This document shows positions 25,700 through 35,164 of a DNA stretch of 64,000 nt, piece by piece (positions within the stretch are counted from its first letter, which is position 1; every line of letters begins with the position of its first letter). The DNA is from Pedobacter heparinus DSM 2366 (GTDB lineage: Bacteria > Bacteroidota > Bacteroidia > Sphingobacteriales > Sphingobacteriaceae): contig NC_013061.1 of NCBI RefSeq assembly GCF_000023825.1, positions 186,001-250,000 of the forward strand, written 5' to 3'. Both the position numbers and the translations under genes were made by a program. The notes under the pieces were generated by a model that saw only the letters and a program-made list of their open reading frames with translations, made no database searches and was not told the DNA's origin.

Positions 25700-26398
25700 T
25701 TATTCGGAGAAGTAGGCTTCCAATGCTTTTAAGGTGTTTTCATCCTTATTGAAGTCTTTAATGACCAGACCTTTTTCCAAAAGGATGATCCTGTCACATA
25801 CATCGGTCACATGATTCAGGTCATGGCTGGAAATCAGGGTGCTGATCTGATGTTGTTGTTTGAGTGATTTGATCAGGGTTTTAAGCCTGATCTGAGTGGT
25901 TGGGTCCAGATTGGCAAAAGGTTCATCAAGAACCAGCAATTCGGGGTTTTGCATCAGCGCAGCGGCAATGCCCACCTTATTTTGGTTCCCTTTGGAAAAA
26001 TCCCTGATGTACTTGCCCTTATTCAGGATTTCTCCGTTAAAAAATTCTTCATACCGCTGCAGGTACTCATATACATGTGCGGCAGTCAGGTTGTGCAGGC
26101 TTCCAATGAACACGAAGTATTCCTCAGGTGTCAGGTAATCGATCAAAAAGCCCTCGTCCAGAAAAGAAGCGGTATAGTTTTTCCAGGCATCGCTTTGCAT
26201 TACGTTTTCCCCTTTGGACAAGACTGATCCGGCAGTCGGACGGATCAGGTCCAATATCATCCTGAACAATGTGGTTTTGCCGGCACCATTGTTCCCTACC
26301 AGTCCTATTGTTTCCCCCTGTCCAATCTGCAAATGCGTAATGTTTACAACCGTTGTGCCGTCGTAAACCTTTTTTAAATCCTTTATCTCTAAAATCAT
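25700..26398 (-). CDS. ABC transporter ATP-binding protein
   Basis: A 232-residue ATPase subunit with Walker A GNNGAGKTT (about 36-44), a divergent signature loop FSKGNQNKV instead of LSGGQ, Walker B LLVLDEPFANLD and the switch His in SSHDL. It follows the DUF5687 permease gene by seven bases, and the two should form an export-type transporter. The transported molecule is unknown. The variant signature resembles that of CcmA/NatA-like exporters and is not a defect. Confidence 0.93.
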   Translation of the reverse strand: MILEIKDLKKVYDGTTVVNITHLQIGQGETIGLVGNNGAGKTTLFRMILDLIRPTAGSVLSKGENVMQSDAWKNYTASFLDEGFLIDYLTPEEYFVFIGSLHNLTAAHVYEYLQRYEEFFNGEILNKGKYIRDFSKGNQNKVGIAAALMQNPELLVLDEPFANLDPTTQIRLKTLIKSLKQQHQISTLISSHDLNHVTDVCDRIILLEKGLVIKDFNKDENTLKALEAYFSE

Positions 26399-26405
26399 AA
26401 TTATG

Positions 26406-27878
26406 CTATGCTCTAAATCCTTCGGCTATCTTATACCTTTGCTGTTCAAATTTTCTGGTGATGAAATTAACCCAGTAACCACGCATTAAAATCATCATTA
26501 AGCCGAACGCCGAAACCAGGATTAAGCCCAGATAGGGTTTGCCCAGCAGGCCAAAAGGCAAGTAAATTAAAATGGGGGTTAAGGCATAAGGAAACATCAG
26601 CAGCCATTGATTGGCACTTATGCCCTGATAATTAAAGGTGGCGCTTTTGTTAATGTCTATCCTTTTATAATTGAAATTGGCCAGGTAAAGTACCATTACA
26701 GTTCCGAAGCCTACATTGTACAGATAGGCAGTTAAATGCAGCAATAATAATTTTGGGCTCAGAAAACCATAAAAACTGGCCAGTAATGTAATCAGGGTGC
26801 AGGCTATAGTAAAGAGTAAAAATTTAGCCTTTATAAAATCTCTAAAATTGACCTTATTACTTAGTAAGCCATCAAAATGCGCACTTTGCCAGGCAAACAT
26901 AAACTGTCCGTACATGAGGATAGAAATGCCCGTCATAAATATGGCACCAAACATCATCTGTCCAAAGGCATTTGCTGCAATCACCTCCTGCTTATAAAAG
27001 AGAAACCCGTACAGCAGAAAAAGGAAACCCATAAAAAAGGATACACGGGAGCGCTTATGTCGTAAAATCAGTTTCAGTTCTAAAGCAGCAAGTTCTCCTG
27101 TCCTGCCAAAACGGTTTAAAAAAGGATAATCTGTACTTACTTTTTTCTCATTGTCACTACCCAGTTCTTCTACATATAAATTGCGGCCCAGATAGTGGCT
27201 GTTCATCTTAAATATCAGGATGGCGGCGATGCTGAAAACCAGGGCGCTAAGGGGTTGGCCGACAATTATCCTGAATACGGCATCAGAGCCCTTCATGATA
27301 GAGATCACTTTATAGTACTCAAGTACGGCGAAACCTGCAATGATTAACAATCCTGCAATGGTGTAAAATAAGTTAGTGATGGATTTCCGTTTAATATACA
27401 GCACAAAATAATTGTTAAACACCGCAATTGAAAGTATGGAAACCAGATACATGAGGGTTACAAAACCCCCATACTGAGCTGATATTTTTGTAAAGCAGAA
27501 AGGCAGGAACAAGAGGAAAGGCCATAGGTTGAAGGCCGAAAACAGGGCCTTAATGTTTAAAAAGCCGATAATTTTGTTTTTGGGAATTTTAAGGTGCAGA
27601 TAGGGGATGACACTGAGTGTTGGCAGTTCCTGTAACTGAAAACGCATGACAAGATCAAAAGCAAAGTAGTATAAAATTATTCCGTTAAAGCTTTTGATGA
27701 TGTCCTGGTGTGGGAATAGCTGCAGCAGAAAATGAGCCATTCCGAAACCTAAACCTACAGCTACGGCCAGAAAATAAAGGATAAAAAAGATGAGTACAAT
27801 TTGTGTTGCCAGGCTGCCTTTACGGTTTCTGGAGCGCCAGAAAGCCTTCCACTGGTGATTTAAAAAGGTAGTCAGCAT
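26406..27878 (-). CDS. DUF5687 family ABC permease
   Basis: A 490-residue integral membrane protein with about ten to twelve hydrophobic helices and an N-terminal amphipathic segment (FLNHQWKAFWRSRNRKG) typical of the DUF5687 family. It lies between rarA (gap one base) and its ATPase (gap seven bases), so all three are translated from one message. The transported substrate is unknown. Confidence 0.82.
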   Translation of the reverse strand: MLTTFLNHQWKAFWRSRNRKGSLATQIVLIFFILYFLAVAVGLGFGMAHFLLQLFPHQDIIKSFNGIILYYFAFDLVMRFQLQELPTLSVIPYLHLKIPKNKIIGFLNIKALFSAFNLWPFLLFLPFCFTKISAQYGGFVTLMYLVSILSIAVFNNYFVLYIKRKSITNLFYTIAGLLIIAGFAVLEYYKVISIMKGSDAVFRIIVGQPLSALVFSIAAILIFKMNSHYLGRNLYVEELGSDNEKKVSTDYPFLNRFGRTGELAALELKLILRHKRSRVSFFMGFLFLLYGFLFYKQEVIAANAFGQMMFGAIFMTGISILMYGQFMFAWQSAHFDGLLSNKVNFRDFIKAKFLLFTIACTLITLLASFYGFLSPKLLLLHLTAYLYNVGFGTVMVLYLANFNYKRIDINKSATFNYQGISANQWLLMFPYALTPILIYLPFGLLGKPYLGLILVSAFGLMMILMRGYWVNFITRKFEQQRYKIAEGFRA

Positions 27879-27879
27879 A

Positions 27880-29160
27880 TCAATAATTGTATTTGTTTTT
27901 CCAGTTCTTCCGCAGTTGTTCCCTCAGCTTATCTTCTGCAGGATTTTTTCCGGGCTCATATAATTTGGTGCCACTTAGTGGTTCCGGTAAATATTCCTGG
28001 GCTTCAAAGTTCCCCTCATAGCTATGGGCGTATTTATAGTCTTTACCATAACCAATGTTTTTCATCAGTTTGGTAGGCGCATTGCGGATGTGCAGGGGTA
28101 CAGGCAGGTTGCCGGTTTGTTTTACCAGGGCCTGGGCATTATTTATGGCTTCGTAAGCCGCATTGCTCTTCACAGAAGCCGCCATATAGGTTACTGCCTG
28201 TGAAAGTATGATCCGGGCTTCCGGATAACCGATCACATTAACTGCCTGGAAACAATTGTTTGCCAGTAATAAAGCATTTGGATTGGCATTGCCAATGTCT
28301 TCAGATGCAAGTATCAATAGCCTGCGGGCAATAAACAGCGGGTCTTCACCGCCTTCTATCATTCTGGCCAGCCAGTAAACAGCTGCATTGGGGTCGCTTC
28401 CCCGTATAGATTTGATAAATGCAGAGATGATGTCGTAATGCTGTTCTCCGGCTTTGTCATACAGGGCCAGGTTTTGCTGTGCATGGGCCAAAACGTTTTC
28501 ATTGGTCAGCACAATCTTAGTCCCTCCAATTCCGTTAACGGCAATCTCCAGCACATTGAGCAGCTTTCTGGCATCTCCGCCTGATAAGCGGATCAGGGCC
28601 TCATGTTCCTTTATTGTGATTTTCTTTTCCTTAAGGAGTACGTCCTGCTTTATGGCTGTTTGCAGTAATCCCGACAGTTCTTCTTCGTTCAGGGCTTTTA
28701 GAATATATACCTGGCACCTGGAAAGCAAGGCCGAGATGACTTCAAAAGAAGGATTTTCTGTAGTAGCACCAATTAAAGTGACCAGGCCTCGTTCTACGGC
28801 ACCCAGCAGGCTGTCCTGCTGCGACTTACTGAACCTGTGAATCTCATCAATAAAAAGAATGGGCAAACCCATCAGGCTGTCTTTGAGCAGTGCAGCCCGG
28901 TCTATCACGTCCCTGATGTCCTTAACCCCCGAATTGATGGCGCTCAGGTTAAAAAAAGGCCGGTCCAATGTTTGTGAAATGATATAGGCAAGGGTTGTTT
29001 TGCCTACACCCGGAGGTCCCCAGAATATCATTGAAGGCAATTGCCCGCTTTGTATGGCCTTTCTTAATACGGCATCCGGTCCTACTAAATGTTGTTGCCC
29101 TACATATTCGTCCAGGTTTTGTGGGCGCATACGTTCGGCTAAAGGAGGGAGGTTTTGCAT
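27880..29160 (-). CDS. rarA: Replication-associated recombination protein A
   Basis: A 426-residue clamp-loader-like AAA+ ATPase (MgsA/WRNIP1 family) that acts at stalled replication forks and binds SSB and DNA ends. Walker A GPPGVGKTT is at about 48-56, Walker B is in FIDEIHRFSK near 104, and sensor 1 is in IGATTENPSF. The C-terminal half contains the tetramerisation block with DPNAAVYWLARMIEGGEDP. It heads an operon with an ABC exporter, an unexpected partnership. Confidence 0.95.
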   Translation of the reverse strand: MQNLPPLAERMRPQNLDEYVGQQHLVGPDAVLRKAIQSGQLPSMIFWGPPGVGKTTLAYIISQTLDRPFFNLSAINSGVKDIRDVIDRAALLKDSLMGLPILFIDEIHRFSKSQQDSLLGAVERGLVTLIGATTENPSFEVISALLSRCQVYILKALNEEELSGLLQTAIKQDVLLKEKKITIKEHEALIRLSGGDARKLLNVLEIAVNGIGGTKIVLTNENVLAHAQQNLALYDKAGEQHYDIISAFIKSIRGSDPNAAVYWLARMIEGGEDPLFIARRLLILASEDIGNANPNALLLANNCFQAVNVIGYPEARIILSQAVTYMAASVKSNAAYEAINNAQALVKQTGNLPVPLHIRNAPTKLMKNIGYGKDYKYAHSYEGNFEAQEYLPEPLSGTKLYEPGKNPAEDKLREQLRKNWKNKYNY

Positions 29161-29211
29161 AAAAGTAAAGATACTAAAAAAAGTAGCAAAGAAAATCCTT
29201 CTTTGATCTGC

Positions 29212-30468
29212 TTAGGCTCCGCCTTCTTTAGAACTTGCTTTGGGTTTTTTATTCCAGAATTTACGTTTTGGCTTACCCGATCCTGATTTTTGTGCTGCTG
29301 GTTTTGGCTTTGCATGGCGTTCAGTGGTTGCCTCTGGTATTGCCACAAGGTGCTCCGGCAAAGGAATCCTGTCAATCTCCTTTTCTATCAGTTTTTCAAT
29401 ACTGACCAGCTTACGCTTGTCCCGGCTATTTACCAGGGTTATGGCAGTTCCTTTGGTTGCAGCCCTGGCGGTACGCCCAATGCGGTGCACATAATCTTCT
29501 GCATCATGGGGCACGTCAAAATTCACGACCAGATCTATACCTTCCACATCAATCCCCCTGCTCAATACATCCGTACCAATCAGGATGGGCAATTGCTTGT
29601 TTTTAAACTTCAGTAAAATGCTTTCTCTTTCACTTTGTCCGAGGTCAGAATGAAATGCTTCCGCTTTAAGGCCCAGGGTACGGAATACCTTGCCCAGGTT
29701 TTTTACTTTTTCTTTGGTAGAGGCAAAAATAATGATGCTCTTATATTCACCTGTTTTTAACACATCAGTTAGCAAGGGTACTTTTTGTTCATCATGAACA
29801 AAATAGATCTGCTGTAATATGCCTTCTGCGGGTTTAGACAAAGCAATGTTAATTTGTTCAGGATGCTTCAGCAGTGTTGCTGCCAGTTTTCTGATCTTCG
29901 GCGGCATGGTAGCCGAAAACATTACAGTTTGCCTTACCTGAGGCAGGTAGCTTACTATGCGCATAATGTCATCGTAAAAGCCCATGTCCAGCATTCTGTC
30001 TGCCTCGTCCAGCACCAGGTGCTGTAACTGATCCAGCTTTAATACTCCTGATGAAAGGTGGGAAATCAAACGCCCGGGAGTGGCGATAATGAGGTCTACA
30101 CCTTCCCGCATCGACCTTTTTTGCTGTTCATAGGCAATGCCGTCGCCACCACCATAAACCGTTAACGAGCTGATGTTGGTAAAATAAGACAGGGCTTCTA
30201 CCTGCAGGTCTATCTGCTGGGCAAGCTCCCTTGTCGGGGCCAGTATCAGGGTATTGTTATGCCGGTTTTCCGTTTCCACAATCATATTCATGATCGGCAA
30301 AAGGTAGGCACCCGTTTTTCCGGTTCCTGTTTGTGCACAGGCAATTAAATCTTTCTTATTTAAAATAAGCGGAATAGCCTGCTGCTGGATTGGGGTTGCG
30401 TTGCGAAACCCCATGGCTAATAACCCTTCCAGTAATTCGGGGTTAAAATTAAAATCTTTGAAATCCAA
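29212..30468 (-). CDS. rhlE: DEAD-box RNA helicase, RhlE type
   Basis: A 418-residue ATP-dependent RNA helicase, probably acting in ribosome assembly or RNA turnover. The Q motif precedes AQTGTGKT (about 45-52), then PTRELAQQ, TPGRL, DEAD (about 153), SAT, and the second domain with ARGxD-like SRGID and HRIGRTAR. The basic tail after about residue 365 (KPKPAAQKSGSGKPKRKF) is a typical RNA-binding extension. The start is TTG at 30468, the only start that keeps the Q motif, with no in-frame ATG nearby. RhlE rather than CsdA is an inference from length. Confidence 0.92.
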   Translation of the reverse strand: MDFKDFNFNPELLEGLLAMGFRNATPIQQQAIPLILNKKDLIACAQTGTGKTGAYLLPIMNMIVETENRHNNTLILAPTRELAQQIDLQVEALSYFTNISSLTVYGGGDGIAYEQQKRSMREGVDLIIATPGRLISHLSSGVLKLDQLQHLVLDEADRMLDMGFYDDIMRIVSYLPQVRQTVMFSATMPPKIRKLAATLLKHPEQINIALSKPAEGILQQIYFVHDEQKVPLLTDVLKTGEYKSIIIFASTKEKVKNLGKVFRTLGLKAEAFHSDLGQSERESILLKFKNKQLPILIGTDVLSRGIDVEGIDLVVNFDVPHDAEDYVHRIGRTARAATKGTAITLVNSRDKRKLVSIEKLIEKEIDRIPLPEHLVAIPEATTERHAKPKPAAQKSGSGKPKRKFWNKKPKASSKEGGA

Positions 30469-30518
30469 TATACTTCTATGTTGTTAGTATTTACCGTATA
30501 AAAGTAATCTTTTTTATT

Positions 30519-31277
30519 CTATTTATTCTTATCCGCGTAACCAAACACTTTCTGAAGCAAGGAAGATGACCTTGCACCCAGATTATCCCTTATTTTAAGC
30601 TCTTCCTGGGCCACCTGTATAAACATACCATCAATTGCTTTTTGGGCAACATATTCCGAAAGGTCTGTATTCACCGGCTTCATCAGGGGTATTTTATTGT
30701 ATTGGCCGGCGGCCTGGCCCCAATATTTGGTAGCCCCTACATTGGCCAGACTGGTGGTGATCACCGGTTTAAACTTCTCCATCAGCTGAGCCGTGGTTAC
30801 CCTTTTAAAATAATTGGTTGCGGCATCTTTACTGCCCAGCAATATATTGGTGGCATCGGTAATGGTCATTTGTTTAATGGCCGAAATAAAGATGGGTTTA
30901 GCTTCTTTGGCGGCGCTTTCGGCTGCACGGTTTAAGCTTACGATCACATTGTCGGCCAGTTTACCCATGCCTATGCTGCGCAGCGTTTTTTCAACTTTCT
31001 GGGCTTCCGGCGGAAAGAGGATCTTTACCGCCATATTGCCCAGAAAGCCGTCTTTTGCCGAAAGGAGGTCGGCCCCCCTGGAGGTACCTATTTCCAGTGC
31101 TTCTTTAATGCCCATCCCAATTTCCAGTGCGCTGGGTGTGCCCGTTGTAGCGGTTGTACCACTGCCTTTTCCAGTTACCTGTTTTAAAATATTGCCTATT
31201 TTAATCTGGCTCTGGGCTTGCAGGACAGGAAATGTTAACCCTGCCGTTAAAGCCAGGTAAAGAAACTTCTTTTTCAT
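30519..31277 (-). CDS. DUF4197 exported protein
   Basis: A 252-residue protein with a signal peptide ending LQAQS and a domain that matches DUF4197 (IKEALEIGTSRGADLLSAKDG, VRILFPPEA-like block, AAPIFISAI-like helix, and MTITDATNILLG). The function of the family is unknown. The gene begins six bases after the stop of the vWA gene and is probably translated from the same message, which may connect the two functionally. Confidence 0.85.
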   Translation of the reverse strand: MKKKFLYLALTAGLTFPVLQAQSQIKIGNILKQVTGKGSGTTATTGTPSALEIGMGIKEALEIGTSRGADLLSAKDGFLGNMAVKILFPPEAQKVEKTLRSIGMGKLADNVIVSLNRAAESAAKEAKPIFISAIKQMTITDATNILLGSKDAATNYFKRVTTAQLMEKFKPVITTSLANVGATKYWGQAAGQYNKIPLMKPVNTDLSEYVAQKAIDGMFIQVAQEELKIRDNLGARSSSLLQKVFGYADKNK

Positions 31278-31282
31278 CAGTG

Positions 31283-33151
31283 TTATTTTTTGGCTGAAGA
31301 TAGCAATTCTTCTGCCATTAATTTTGCCGACTTAGCCAGTTTTATAAATTCTGAGCGATAACCTTCTTTGTCTTTTCCCTTCGCATTTTCTGCAATGCCG
31401 ATCAACTGGCCATAAGAAGCGTCCTGTTTAAATTCTGATTGCCTGAGCAGCATCCCGAATTCTGCAACGGCTGCTGCAAACCTGAAATTGTTACTGGTAT
31501 GACTAAAAGGGGCCGACTGGTCAATCACTGCTTTCGAGATCAGTTTACTCGTATGGCCATCCGGGGTTTTATAACGCAGTTTTACCGTCAGCATTTCAGC
31601 ACTCCCATTGCCCCTAACCGGGGTTTTATTGAACTGATATTTTAGTTTATCTACAGAATCCAGGAAACTGCTTTTGATACCAGCAGGTATGATTTCATAC
31701 AAGGCCGTTACGGTATGGCCCGAGCCCATTTCACCGGCATCCTTTTTATCGTCATTAAAATCCCTGTCCTGCAGCAACCTGTTTTCGTAACCTATTAAAC
31801 GGTAGGCCTGTACTTTGTCCGGATTAAATTCCAGCTGGAGTTTCACATCTTTGGCAATGGTAAATAAGGTGCCCCCAAATTCGTTGATCAGTACTTTTCT
31901 GGCTTCACTGATGTTATCAATATAAGCGTAATTGCCATTGCCCTTATCGGCCAGTGTTTCCATTTTGCTGTCTTTCATATTTCCCATGCCATAGCCCAGC
32001 ACAGTTAAGAACACACCTGATTTGCGTTTTTCTTCAATCAGGCTTTCCATATCCTTATCACTGGATGCGCCCACATTAAAATCGCCATCTGTAGCCAGGA
32101 TAATCCTGTTGTTGCCGCCTTTAATAAAATTATCTGTAGCTACCTGATAGGCCAGCTGAATGCCTGCGCCACCGGCGGTTGAACCTCCGGCGCTTAATTT
32201 ATTTAATGCTTCTTTAATTTTTGTTTTTTCATTACCGGGTGTAGAAGGCAGTACCAGCCCTGAATTTCCGGCATACACCACAATGGCTACTTTATCCTCA
32301 GGACGCAGCTGCTCCGTCAGCAGCTTAAATGAAGCGATCAGCAGCGGAAGCTTATTGGGCTGGTTCATTGATCCGGATACATCTATCAGAAAAACCAGAT
32401 TGGATGCAGGCAGGTTATCTGTTGGTATTTTCTTTCCCTGCAGGCCAATCTGTACCAGTTTGTGGTTTGCATTCCAGGGTGCATCTGCAATTTCTGTTAC
32501 AATATTTACGGGGTCATTTCCTTTGGGCTGCGGATATTCATAGTCGAAATAATTGATCATTTCTTCAATCCTTACCGCATCTTTAGGTGGCATACCCCCA
32601 TTGTTGATGAAACGGCGTACATTGCTGTAGGAAGCCGCGTCCACATCAACAGCAAAAGTAGAAAGCGGGTTTTTGCCGGGGTTCCTGAATCCGTTCTCAC
32701 TAATGCCGGCATAACTTTCTGTATTTCGTTCAGGCCCTACCCAAATTCCTGAAGCCATGCCGCGTATCATGACATTTGCAGGGGCAGCGCCAACAATTTC
32801 ACTTTTTTTCATCGTACCATAGCCCACTGCAACTACTTCATTCAAACTTTGGACGCTATGTTCCATTACTACATTCAGGCTGGAAAACTTCCCGATTTTT
32901 ACCCTAAGTGTTTTATAACCGATATAAGAGAAGCTTAAGCTTTCTGCATCCTCTGCTACAGAAATGGAATACCGCCCATCTTTGTCGGTCCGGGTATAGG
33001 TTTTACCTGTGGGCAAACTTACCATTACACCCGGCAGTCCTTTGCCATCGGCTTTATCAGTTACCTTTCCGGTAATGGTCTTTACTGCGGCAAAGCTTTC
33101 CTGGAAACCCATTACCATCAGCATCAATAGAGGTAGCAATAATTTTTTCAT
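31283..33151 (-). CDS. vWA-domain surface or periplasmic protein with a TonB-receptor-like N-terminus
   Basis: A 622-residue YfbK-like protein. A signal peptide is followed by a carboxypeptidase-regulatory-like domain (about 24-97), then a linker NEVVAVGYGTMKKSEIVGA (about 104-122) of the kind normally found before the plug of SusC/RagA receptors. An IRGMAS-like piece follows, and then a vWA domain with a complete metal site (DVSGS at 257-261, conserved Thr, ATDGD). The C-terminal part resembles DUF3520. vWA domains bind proteins through a metal ion. It is divergent from the ECF sigma gene, 128 bases away, and heads an operon with DUF4197. Confidence 0.85.
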   Translation of the reverse strand: MKKLLLPLLMLMVMGFQESFAAVKTITGKVTDKADGKGLPGVMVSLPTGKTYTRTDKDGRYSISVAEDAESLSFSYIGYKTLRVKIGKFSSLNVVMEHSVQSLNEVVAVGYGTMKKSEIVGAAPANVMIRGMASGIWVGPERNTESYAGISENGFRNPGKNPLSTFAVDVDAASYSNVRRFINNGGMPPKDAVRIEEMINYFDYEYPQPKGNDPVNIVTEIADAPWNANHKLVQIGLQGKKIPTDNLPASNLVFLIDVSGSMNQPNKLPLLIASFKLLTEQLRPEDKVAIVVYAGNSGLVLPSTPGNEKTKIKEALNKLSAGGSTAGGAGIQLAYQVATDNFIKGGNNRIILATDGDFNVGASSDKDMESLIEEKRKSGVFLTVLGYGMGNMKDSKMETLADKGNGNYAYIDNISEARKVLINEFGGTLFTIAKDVKLQLEFNPDKVQAYRLIGYENRLLQDRDFNDDKKDAGEMGSGHTVTALYEIIPAGIKSSFLDSVDKLKYQFNKTPVRGNGSAEMLTVKLRYKTPDGHTSKLISKAVIDQSAPFSHTSNNFRFAAAVAEFGMLLRQSEFKQDASYGQLIGIAENAKGKDKEGYRSEFIKLAKSAKLMAEELLSSAKK

Positions 33152-33279
33152 AATCGTTTGTTTTTGGATATGATGTCAGCTTTGCAGAATTTCCATACCT
33201 TGTCGAAAAATATTTTTATACTTGAGCAGTTTTGCTGGTTTAATTGTATAGTTTAATGAAATCAATGTTTTAGTAAGCC

Positions 33280-33858
33280 TTGAAGTTTATAAAGAATAAC
33301 GCCCGGATACAGGAGCAGGACGATGCTGCTTTAATTGCACGCTATAAAAGCGGAAGCGATCTGGAGGCTTTGGGCGCGCTTTATAACAAGTATATGCACC
33401 TGGTATTCGGGGTGTGCTTAAATTATCTGAAAGACGAGGAGCAAAGCAAGGATGCTGTGATGCAGATTTTTGAGGAACTGGTGGTAAAGCTGAAAATACA
33501 TGAGGTGCAGAACTTTAAAAGCTGGCTGCATGTGCTTACCCGGAACCATTGTTTAATGGCTTTAAGGAAACAATCAAAACATACTACCGTTTCAATTGAG
33601 GATACTTTTGTGGAAAACACAGATTTTGTGCATCTTGATATGGATGATACAAAAGAGAGGAAGCTTACCGTTATGGAAAAGTGTATGGAAACACTTCCGG
33701 AAGAGCAGCGTTTAAGTGTAGACCTGTTTTATCTGCAGGAAAAATGCTATAAGGAAGTGGCCGATATTACTGGTTATGATATGCTTAAAGTAAAAAGTTA
33801 TATCCAGAATGGAAAAAGAAATCTTAAAATTTGTATAGAAAAGAAGAGCAGTGAATAA
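33280..33858 (+). CDS. ECF-type RNA polymerase sigma factor
   Basis: A 192-residue group IV sigma factor with only regions 2 and 4. Region 2 runs from about residue 35 to 100 (YNKYMHLVFGVCLNYLKDEEQ, SWLHVLTRNHCL), and region 4 from about 135 to 185 (LPEEQRLSVDLFYLQEKCYKEVADITGYDMLKVKSYIQNGKRNL in two parts), with a helix-turn-helix. The start is TTG at 33280, as the next in-frame Met is far inside region 2. It overlaps the next gene by eight bases, so the two are translationally coupled. The target genes are not known; the divergent vWA gene is a natural candidate. Confidence 0.9.
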   Translation: MKFIKNNARIQEQDDAALIARYKSGSDLEALGALYNKYMHLVFGVCLNYLKDEEQSKDAVMQIFEELVVKLKIHEVQNFKSWLHVLTRNHCLMALRKQSKHTTVSIEDTFVENTDFVHLDMDDTKERKLTVMEKCMETLPEEQRLSVDLFYLQEKCYKEVADITGYDMLKVKSYIQNGKRNLKICIEKKSSE

Positions 33859-35164
33859 GGATTGGTTAGATATAGGGATTTTAGAGGATTACCTTGATGG
33901 TAAACTGGATGCTAAAACCATGAACAGGGTGGAGCGTGAAGCGCTTGATGACCCTTTTGTGGCCGAGGCCCTTGCCGGTTTAAGCGAATCGCCCAGGCGC
34001 TCCCTGCAATCCATTTCCCTGCTCCAGAAACAATTGCACGAAAGGATTGCCCAGCAGCAGACAGTAAAAAAGACATCAGTGGTTACCTGGCAGCGTTTAA
34101 GCATAGCTGCTGCAGCAGCGGTAATGTTTATTGCGGTCAGTATCATGTTCTGGATGAGGGAAAACAACCATCAGAAAGAACTTGCCGGACGCGCTAAAAA
34201 AGTGGAAGTGAACATTGCGCCTCTGGACAGTATTAAGGCCGCGGCTCCTGTTGTTGCAGCAGCACCGGTGGTAGCATCTGCTGATAAAATTAAAGAAAAA
34301 GAGCTGGATAAGGCGATAAAAGCAGCTAAAACGAACAGCTATGCCGTAAGGGCAAAAGCCGAAAAAACAATAGCGCCGGAAGTAGCCCCGGCTGCTGCCC
34401 CCCCTCAGTTAAATGATGTGGTTATCGTTGGCTATAACACGCAGAAAAAAAGCGATTTGGTTGGTGCAATTTCCAGGGTTTCCCCAGCCCCTGCCAATGT
34501 ATGGCGTGGAAAGGTAGTTGCTCAGGACGATGGTAAACCACTGCCTGGTGTTTCTGTAAAGCTGGAAGGGACAAACCTTGCTGCAGTAACAGATGTAAAC
34601 GGAGAATTTAAGATCAGTGCAGATACCTCGGTAAAAGCAGGCATGATCCGTGCAGATTATATAGGTTTTAAGCGGACAGAAGCCCTGGCCACATTGAATC
34701 AGCCGCTCAATCTGGCCCTGGTACCGGACAATTCTACGCTGAATGAAACGGTAGTTGTAGGCTATGGCACCAGGAAGAAAAAAGAAGGCATCACCGATAC
34801 TGCCAACATCAGCAAAGCTCTTGCCGGCCGGGTTGCAGGTGTCAATGCCCCTAAGGAAATCCGGATCAGAGGGATGAACAGCCTGCCCAAAACAGTGACT
34901 ATGGTTTCCAGCCCTGTTGATGGCTGGGATAAGCTTTTTGCCTATATTAAAGCAAACAACAGTTTTGCCCATGCAGAAAAGACCGGACAGCGTGTTGAAC
35001 TGAGTTTCAGGATTGCTAAAGACGGGAGCCCTACGGACGTGAAGATCGTTAAAGGGGCAGATTCAAAATATGAAGAAGAAGCCATCCGGCTGATCATCAA
35101 TGGCCCTAAATGGGAAAGGCCAAAGAAATCGGGAAGCAGGATGACTTTCCAGATAGATTTCTAA
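33851..35164 (+). CDS. Anti-sigma-like membrane protein fused to regulatory and TonB C-terminal domains
   Basis: A 437-residue protein starting at GTG 33851. The N-terminus (about 1-60) is acidic/helical like an anti-sigma segment. One membrane helix (about 83-101), an Ala/Lys/Pro-rich linker and a carboxypeptidase-regulatory-like domain (about 217-292) follow. A TonB_C-like domain (about 360-437) ends the protein. SusC-type motifs occur twice, VIVGYNTQKK (191-200) and VVVGYGTRKK (301-310), each followed by a plug-like fragment, but there is no beta-barrel. This mixture would let one inner-membrane protein hold a sigma factor inside and touch a TonB-dependent or TonB-like process outside. The anti-sigma role is inferred from position. 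Confidence 0.75.
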   Translation: MNKDWLDIGILEDYLDGKLDAKTMNRVEREALDDPFVAEALAGLSESPRRSLQSISLLQKQLHERIAQQQTVKKTSVVTWQRLSIAAAAAVMFIAVSIMFWMRENNHQKELAGRAKKVEVNIAPLDSIKAAAPVVAAAPVVASADKIKEKELDKAIKAAKTNSYAVRAKAEKTIAPEVAPAAAPPQLNDVVIVGYNTQKKSDLVGAISRVSPAPANVWRGKVVAQDDGKPLPGVSVKLEGTNLAAVTDVNGEFKISADTSVKAGMIRADYIGFKRTEALATLNQPLNLALVPDNSTLNETVVVGYGTRKKKEGITDTANISKALAGRVAGVNAPKEIRIRGMNSLPKTVTMVSSPVDGWDKLFAYIKANNSFAHAEKTGQRVELSFRIAKDGSPTDVKIVKGADSKYEEEAIRLIINGPKWERPKKSGSRMTFQIDF

